Positions 59,676 to 64,000 of a stretch of 64,000 nucleotides of DNA are shown in pieces (the stretch's first letter is position 1; the number at the start of each line of letters is the position of its first letter). This stretch comes from Mesobacillus persicus (GTDB lineage: Bacteria; Bacillota; Bacilli; Bacillales; Cytobacillaceae). The stretch lies in NCBI RefSeq assembly GCF_900109925.1, contig NZ_FOBW01000009.1:62001-126000 (forward strand), given 5' to 3'. Below the pieces are notes generated by a model. It ran no database searches. It saw only the letters and a program-made list of their open reading frames with translations, and had not been told where the DNA came from. The translations under genes and the position numbers were made by a program.

Positions 59676-60749
59676 ATGACAAAGTCATTTTCTTGCATTT
59701 ATGACAATGATGCACAATTGGACTGCTTTGTGAAAGAGAACGGATTATTGGATGTTTCTAATCTTCTAATCCAAATTTTTTCGAAAGAAGAGGGGTATTT
59801 AGTTTCATTGCACGAACAAATGAAACAGAGGTTTCCTTCCGCCACCATTATGGGTTTTTCGCCAACAGAAATGACTCCTACAAGGAAGGTTAGAAAAGGG
59901 AAGGTCTTCCTTTCTTTTACCACAATAGAGGAAAAGAATATAAAGCTTGCTTATTATGATTATGAAAGTGTGTTGCGGTTTGAGTTAAGCAACCATCTTC
60001 AAAAGGCCTTGGAAAGAAAAGAACTGTTTTTATGTTACCAACCTCTAGTTTGTTTACGGACAGGGGAAATGATAAGCAGTGAGGCACTTCTTCGATGGGA
60101 GCATCCTAAGCTGGGACCGATATCTCCAGCAAGGTTTATCCCAGTTGCAGAAGAAATGGGATTTATTCAAGAAATTGGCGCATGGGTATTGAATTCAGCT
60201 TGCAAACAGACTAAAGCATGGCAGTTAAAAGGGATGCATCAATTAGGAGTCTGTGTGAATGTCTCTGCTAAACAATTTCTCAATCCGAGCTTCTTAGATG
60301 AGGTAAAGTTAGCGCTTAAGGTTTCCGGATTAGAAGCACAATATCTAACATTAGAACTGACGGAGAGCACAATGTTTCAGAATTTAGATGAGAGCATTGA
60401 CATTATGAAGGCTCTCCGAAATACGGGGATCAATGTCTCTATTGATGATTTTGGTACGGGCTACTCTTCATTAAGTTACTTAAAATACCTGCCAATAAAT
60501 TCATTGAAAATTGACCAAGCGTTTGTAAACAGCTTGCAAGCCACCCCTATTGATACTGCTATCGTAAAGGCAATCATTACAATGGGTGAGGTTCTTTCAG
60601 TCGATATTGTTGCAGAGGGTGTGGAGACTAAAGTACAGGCCGACCTACTTCGTGAGTTAAATTGTCAATACGCACAAGGTTACTATATTAAAAAACCACT
60701 TATAGCTGATGAGTTCGAAGTGTTCGCTCAGCAGTTAATCATGAGTTAA
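59676..60749 (+). CDS. EAL-domain cyclic-di-GMP phosphodiesterase with FIST-like N-terminal segment
   Basis: The 357-residue cytoplasmic protein ends in an EAL domain (about 105-350). The metal and catalytic motifs look intact: SSEALLRW (E136-R140), VNVSAKQF, LELTES, IDDFGTGYSSLSYL, LKIDQAFV, VAEGVET and QGYYIKKPL. It should hydrolyse c-di-GMP. Residues about 25-95 resemble the start of a FIST_N sensory domain but are too short for a whole one. ATG 59676 with GGAG six bases before is preferred over ATG 59664. No GGDEF domain is present. Confidence 0.88.
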   Translation: MTKSFSCIYDNDAQLDCFVKENGLLDVSNLLIQIFSKEEGYLVSLHEQMKQRFPSATIMGFSPTEMTPTRKVRKGKVFLSFTTIEEKNIKLAYYDYESVLRFELSNHLQKALERKELFLCYQPLVCLRTGEMISSEALLRWEHPKLGPISPARFIPVAEEMGFIQEIGAWVLNSACKQTKAWQLKGMHQLGVCVNVSAKQFLNPSFLDEVKLALKVSGLEAQYLTLELTESTMFQNLDESIDIMKALRNTGINVSIDDFGTGYSSLSYLKYLPINSLKIDQAFVNSLQATPIDTAIVKAIITMGEVLSVDIVAEGVETKVQADLLRELNCQYAQGYYIKKPLIADEFEVFAQQLIMS

Positions 60750-60756
60750 TAGGAAA

Positions 60757-60793
60757 GAAAACCCTCCTGCTAGTATGTGAAGGAGGGCTTTTC
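60757..60793. terminator. Terminator between EAL gene and DUF2777-like gene
   Basis: CCCTCCT pairs with AGGAGGG, with A and T runs on opposite sides, so it can serve both convergent genes. Confidence 0.75.
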
Positions 60794-60808
60794 ATTTCAT
60801 TCTTTAAA

Positions 60809-61369
60809 TTATGAAATCTTTTCTATAACAGTCCGCTTTCCACTGTTAAGGGTGAATTCAAAACGATCATTCCGGGATGCTCCATAGTCGAAATGGTGCT
60901 GAATGCTACAAATTTGTTCTGAGTTATCGAATATGAGAAAGTTGACTCCCCCAGCTGAATCATTTGGATTAAGAAAATTAAGGTGGTTATAGCAGTATAT
61001 ACAATCATGGATAGAAAACTGGAGTGAGTTTAATGTGTTTAAAAAGTAAAGAAAGGCTTCATCGTTTAATTCATCTAGGAGTCGCTCCAAAGAATAAATC
61101 AAATGTTTTCTAATCCTTATCGTTTCACGGTCTTTGAGATCAAAGGTCTCGGTTCCACATTGAACTCTACCGCCCTCAATCAGCAAACCCTTGTTCCAGG
61201 ACTTACCTCGAAGGATATCAATTTCCTGATGAAGAAAAGTCTCCAATAAAGCAGCTTCTTCAGTTTCTTCATCGAAAAATACCCACTGTTGGTTGATAAA
61301 TTCAATTGTTCCGCTGTCGTATGCCCGCTGCTGATCTTCTATTAGCTTCAGTCTTTGTTGTTGATTCAT
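60809..61369 (-). CDS. yisN: DUF2777-like protein (YisN position)
   Basis: The 186-residue protein has MNQQQRLKLIEDQQRAY at the start. A C-terminal half with FSIHDCIYCYNHLNFLN follows, with two Cys and a His that could bind metal. It resembles DUF2777 members and stands where yisN lies in B. subtilis, between yisL and asnO; the name rests on position. GGAGG is six bases before the second of two ATGs (61369), which I chose. Function unknown. Confidence 0.65.
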   Translation of the reverse strand: MNQQQRLKLIEDQQRAYDSGTIEFINQQWVFFDEETEEAALLETFLHQEIDILRGKSWNKGLLIEGGRVQCGTETFDLKDRETIRIRKHLIYSLERLLDELNDEAFLYFLNTLNSLQFSIHDCIYCYNHLNFLNPNDSAGGVNFLIFDNSEQICSIQHHFDYGASRNDRFEFTLNSGKRTVIEKIS

Positions 61370-61441
61370 CATTATCCTCCGTATTTAGCTATTCACCATC
61401 CTTTCTAGACAGTTTTATTAAAAATTATAACCTTTGTGAAA

Positions 61442-61460
61442 GAATAATCATCGATTATTC
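61442..61460. promoter_or_regulatory. Perfect palindrome upstream of asnO
   Basis: GAATAATC-ATC-GATTATTC has eight-base perfect arms in the intergenic region between the DUF2777-like gene and asnO; it could be an operator. No factor is identified. Confidence 0.4.
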
Positions 61461-61577
61461 GTTTGCAATCGTAAAAGATGTTCTTTATGAATGTATATTA
61501 ACCATCTAGTTTCATCTTGCATAAGATTAACCATAGCCCAAATTTTTGACGTTCCGCTATGAAAGGATGGATGCTAG

Positions 61578-63425
61578 ATGTGTGGAATTACAGGCTGGAT
61601 TGACTATCGAAAAAACTTAGGTAATGAGCAAAAAACGATTGTTAAGATGGCGGAAACTTTATCTCAAAGAGGACCAGATGATACAAATATCTGGCTTGAT
61701 ACTCATGCTGCACTAGGGCATAAACGGCTCGTAGTTGTTGATCCAGAAGGTGGTAAGCAGCCTATGACCAAGAGCAAAGGTGAACACCGCTATACCATTT
61801 GTTATAACGGCGAACTTTATAATACAGAAGATCTTCGAAAAACGCTTTCATTAAAAGGATATTCCTTTAAGGGTCATTCTGATACTGAAGTTTTACTAAC
61901 AGCTTATATAGAATGGAAAGAAAATTGTGTGGAGTACTTAAATGGGATTTTTGCTTTTGCGGTTTGGGATGAAACCGAAGGAAAATTATTTATAGGCAGA
62001 GATCGTTTGGGTGTAAAGCCTTTATTCTATGCAGAAACTTCTTCTGGTCTTTTATTTGGTTCAGAACTCAAGGCTATCCTTGCTCACCCTGACGTTAAGT
62101 CAGAGGTTAACAGAGAAGGATTAAGTGAATTGTTTGGGCTTGGACCTTCACGAACACCTGGAAGTGGGGTTTTTAAAGGGATTAAAGAATTAAGACCGGC
62201 CCATTCGCTTAGCTTTTCAAAAGATGGGATGAAAATTTGGAGATATTGGAATGTAAAAAGTGAGGTTCATAAGGATAATCTTGAAGAAACGACCGAAAAG
62301 GTCCGCTACCTATTTACTGATGCGGTAGAACGCCAACTTGTATCTGATGTTCCTCTTACCACATTTTTATCAGGTGGTTTAGATTCTAGTGCCATCACAG
62401 CAATAGCTGCAAACAAGTTTGCCCAAGAAGGAAAAGGAAAGTTGCATACGTATTCGGTTGATTACGAGGGAAATGACCAGTTTTTTAAGGCAAATGAATT
62501 TCAGCCTAATTCAGATGGGGCTTTTATAAAAAAGATGTCTGAGGCTTTTGACACTGTACATCATAATTGTGTCATTTCACAGCAAAATTTGGCTGACTAT
62601 CTTGAAAAGGCCGTGCATTATCGGGACTTACCTGGAATGGCCGATATTGACTCATCTCTTTTGTGGTTCTGTGAAGAAATTAAAAAGGACTTTACAGTGG
62701 GGTTGTCTGGGGAATGTGCGGATGAAATTTTTGGTGGATACCCATGGTTTCGCCGTGAAGAGGACTTAAACCGCCCTGGTTTTCCTTGGATGCGTTCAGT
62801 CGAAGCTAGACAGGGCCTTCTTAGAAGTCACTGGAGAGAAAAGCTAAACTTAAGAGAGTATATGATGGACAGATATAATGAAACGGTTGCTGAAGTACCA
62901 GCGCTCGAGGGTGAAAGTATTCAGGAAGCGCGCAGGAGAGAACTCTTTTATTTAAATATGGTCTGGTTCATGACTACTCTGCTTGACCGGAAGGACCGGA
63001 TGAGTATGGGAGCGAGCCTGGAGGTCCGTGTTCCCTTTGCTGACCACCGTTTAGTAGAATATGTATGGAATATTCCGTGGGAGATGAAGATGCATGGGGA
63101 TCAGGAAAAAGGAATTCTTAGGAAAGCATTAGAGGGCGTCTTACCGAATGAAGTCCTTTATCGAAAGAAAAGCCCTTATCCGAAGACACATAACCCTAAG
63201 TATACGTCAGCAGTTAAAAGTATGTTGTCTGGGTATCTTGAAGATTCGAATAGTGCACTTCATGAGTTTTTTGATCGGAAACAGCTAGTAGAAATGATTG
63301 AAACAAATGGTGACAGTTTTAAGGCGCCATGGTTCGGACAATTAATGACAGGGCCTCAGCTTCTTGCTCATATTGCTCAAATTCATATTTGGTTCAGGGA
63401 CTATAATGTGAACATTGTAGATTAG
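61578..63425 (+). CDS. asnO: AsnO, glutamine-hydrolysing asparagine synthase
   Basis: The 615-residue enzyme has an N-terminal glutaminase domain with nucleophile Cys2 (MCGITGW) and CYNGELYN, and a synthetase domain with PP-loop FLSGGLDSSA and GLSGECADEIFGGY. All expected residues look intact. AsnO of B. subtilis is the asparagine synthase needed for sporulation. GAAAGGATGG precedes ATG 61578. A terminator follows. Confidence 0.95.
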   Translation: MCGITGWIDYRKNLGNEQKTIVKMAETLSQRGPDDTNIWLDTHAALGHKRLVVVDPEGGKQPMTKSKGEHRYTICYNGELYNTEDLRKTLSLKGYSFKGHSDTEVLLTAYIEWKENCVEYLNGIFAFAVWDETEGKLFIGRDRLGVKPLFYAETSSGLLFGSELKAILAHPDVKSEVNREGLSELFGLGPSRTPGSGVFKGIKELRPAHSLSFSKDGMKIWRYWNVKSEVHKDNLEETTEKVRYLFTDAVERQLVSDVPLTTFLSGGLDSSAITAIAANKFAQEGKGKLHTYSVDYEGNDQFFKANEFQPNSDGAFIKKMSEAFDTVHHNCVISQQNLADYLEKAVHYRDLPGMADIDSSLLWFCEEIKKDFTVGLSGECADEIFGGYPWFRREEDLNRPGFPWMRSVEARQGLLRSHWREKLNLREYMMDRYNETVAEVPALEGESIQEARRRELFYLNMVWFMTTLLDRKDRMSMGASLEVRVPFADHRLVEYVWNIPWEMKMHGDQEKGILRKALEGVLPNEVLYRKKSPYPKTHNPKYTSAVKSMLSGYLEDSNSALHEFFDRKQLVEMIETNGDSFKAPWFGQLMTGPQLLAHIAQIHIWFRDYNVNIVD

Positions 63426-63431
63426 AGTGCG

Positions 63432-63466
63432 ATCCCCCGTTTAAAAAAAACGGGGTTTTTCTTTGT
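63432..63466 (+). terminator. Terminator after asnO
   Basis: CCCCGTTT pairs with AAACGGGG, then five T. Confidence 0.82.
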
Positions 63467-63600
63467 TCAATTGACATACTAAAGGTTTCAATAACATGTA
63501 TTTGGTCCAACCAAGTTTGACGTCTTAAAGGACAAAGGATAATCTATAAAAGGAAGGTGTAATTTGATTGACTTTAATGGATTTTGAGGAGGAAACGGGG

Positions 63601-64000
63601 ATGAATAAAGCGCTATATGCTATCATCACATTACCATTGCTTTTTTTATTTGCCCTCCCTGTGGCTTCACAGGAAAAGGCGGAACGTAACTGGCAAGATG
63701 AAACGATCTACTCAATTATGATCGACCGTTTTAACAACGGAGATAATAGCAATGATTTTGAAGTTGATACGAGAAATCCACTTGCTTATCATGGCGGTGA
63801 TTTCGAAGGGGTTATCATGCAATTAGATTACATAAAAGATATGGGATTTACTACGATTCTTCTATCTCCCATTTTTGATAATAACGAAAGTGGGTACCAT
63901 GGCTACGCAGTAAATGACTTCTATATGCCAGACGAGCACTTTGGAAGTATGGAGAGCTTTAAGACACTTGTGAACGAGGCTCATGAAAGGGATATGAAAG
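63601..64000 (+). CDS. GH13 alpha-amylase-family protein (3' end cut off by window edge)
   Basis: 133 codons are visible and the frame is open to the window edge. The protein begins with a signal peptide (MNKALYAIITLPLLFLFALPVASQ). The GH13 start IYSIMIDRFNNGDNSNDF, YHGGDFEGVIMQLDYIKDMGFTTILLSPIFDN and GYHGYAVNDFY follow, containing the typical region I surroundings and Ca2+-site Asp/Asn residues. It should be secreted or anchored outside the cell. GAGGAGGAAACGGGG precedes ATG. Catalytic Asp and Glu lie beyond the window, so activity cannot be judged. Confidence 0.88.
   Translation, partial: MNKALYAIITLPLLFLFALPVASQEKAERNWQDETIYSIMIDRFNNGDNSNDFEVDTRNPLAYHGGDFEGVIMQLDYIKDMGFTTILLSPIFDNNESGYHGYAVNDFYMPDEHFGSMESFKTLVNEAHERDMK

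Overview
The window is a low-GC Firmicute chromosome segment from a spore-forming member of Bacillaceae. Gene content and order follow the Bacillus subtilis yheA/yhaX to asnO region closely. Sporulation and germination genes (yhaL, YjcZ-type miniproteins, gerPA-PF, asnO), comK, ecsABC and hpr support this. Shine-Dalgarno sequences are strong, TTG/GTG starts are common, and nearly every transcription unit ends in a clear Rho-independent terminator. No rRNA, tRNA, phage, IS transposase or CRISPR array was seen.

Layout. 1-6.6 kb: yheA (cut by the left edge), yhaX, hemZ, yhaR, yhzD and the yhaQP ABC exporter. 6.7-12.4 kb: the SbcDC-like pair yhaO-yhaN, exoribonuclease yhaM and yhaL. 12.4-18.7 kb: a palindromic repeat, prsA, two sporulation miniproteins missed by long-ORF searches, yhaI, hpr, yhaH, a TRAP-type leader with trpP, serC and hit. 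18.76-19.15 kb: a candidate structured noncoding RNA on the minus strand between hit and ecsA. 19.3-24.8 kb: ecsABC, yhaA, a PAP2 phosphatase and hmoB. 25-31.2 kb: hemE-hemH (no hemY follows), yhfH, yhfI, lplJ, lcfB. 31.3-38.1 kb: an inserted transport block made of a TrpX-type ABC uptake system, azlCD, and an SsuABC/TauABC-like ABC system. 38.4-47.5 kb: yhfN, yhzC, comK, yhjD-like, an S9 peptidase, an LCP protein, yhjE, a signal peptidase and an MFS transporter. 47.7-57 kb: addBA and the gerP operon with a SigK-type promoter. 57.1-64 kb: an acyl-CoA ligase, an array of four stem-loops, yisL, a FIST-like/EAL protein, a DUF2777-like protein, asnO and the start of a GH13 amylase-family gene.

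How the genes work together. Haem is represented by hemE, hemH, hemZ and haem-degrading hmoB. Lipid and lipoate metabolism is represented by lcfB, yhaR, lplJ and a second acyl-CoA ligase. Envelope and secretion functions include prsA, ecs, sip, LCP and yhfN. DNA repair is represented by addAB and yhaON. Sporulation and competence are represented by hpr, comK, gerP, yhaL, the miniproteins and asnO.

The most interesting material is intergenic. It comprises the hit-ecsA RNA candidate (11-bp closing helix, three copies of a conserved 10-mer in covarying hairpins, own terminator), at least three families of dispersed palindromic repeats, and a long nested hairpin between hemE and hemH. Several proteins also lack textbook catalytic residues: YhaX, YhaR and the PAP2 protein.
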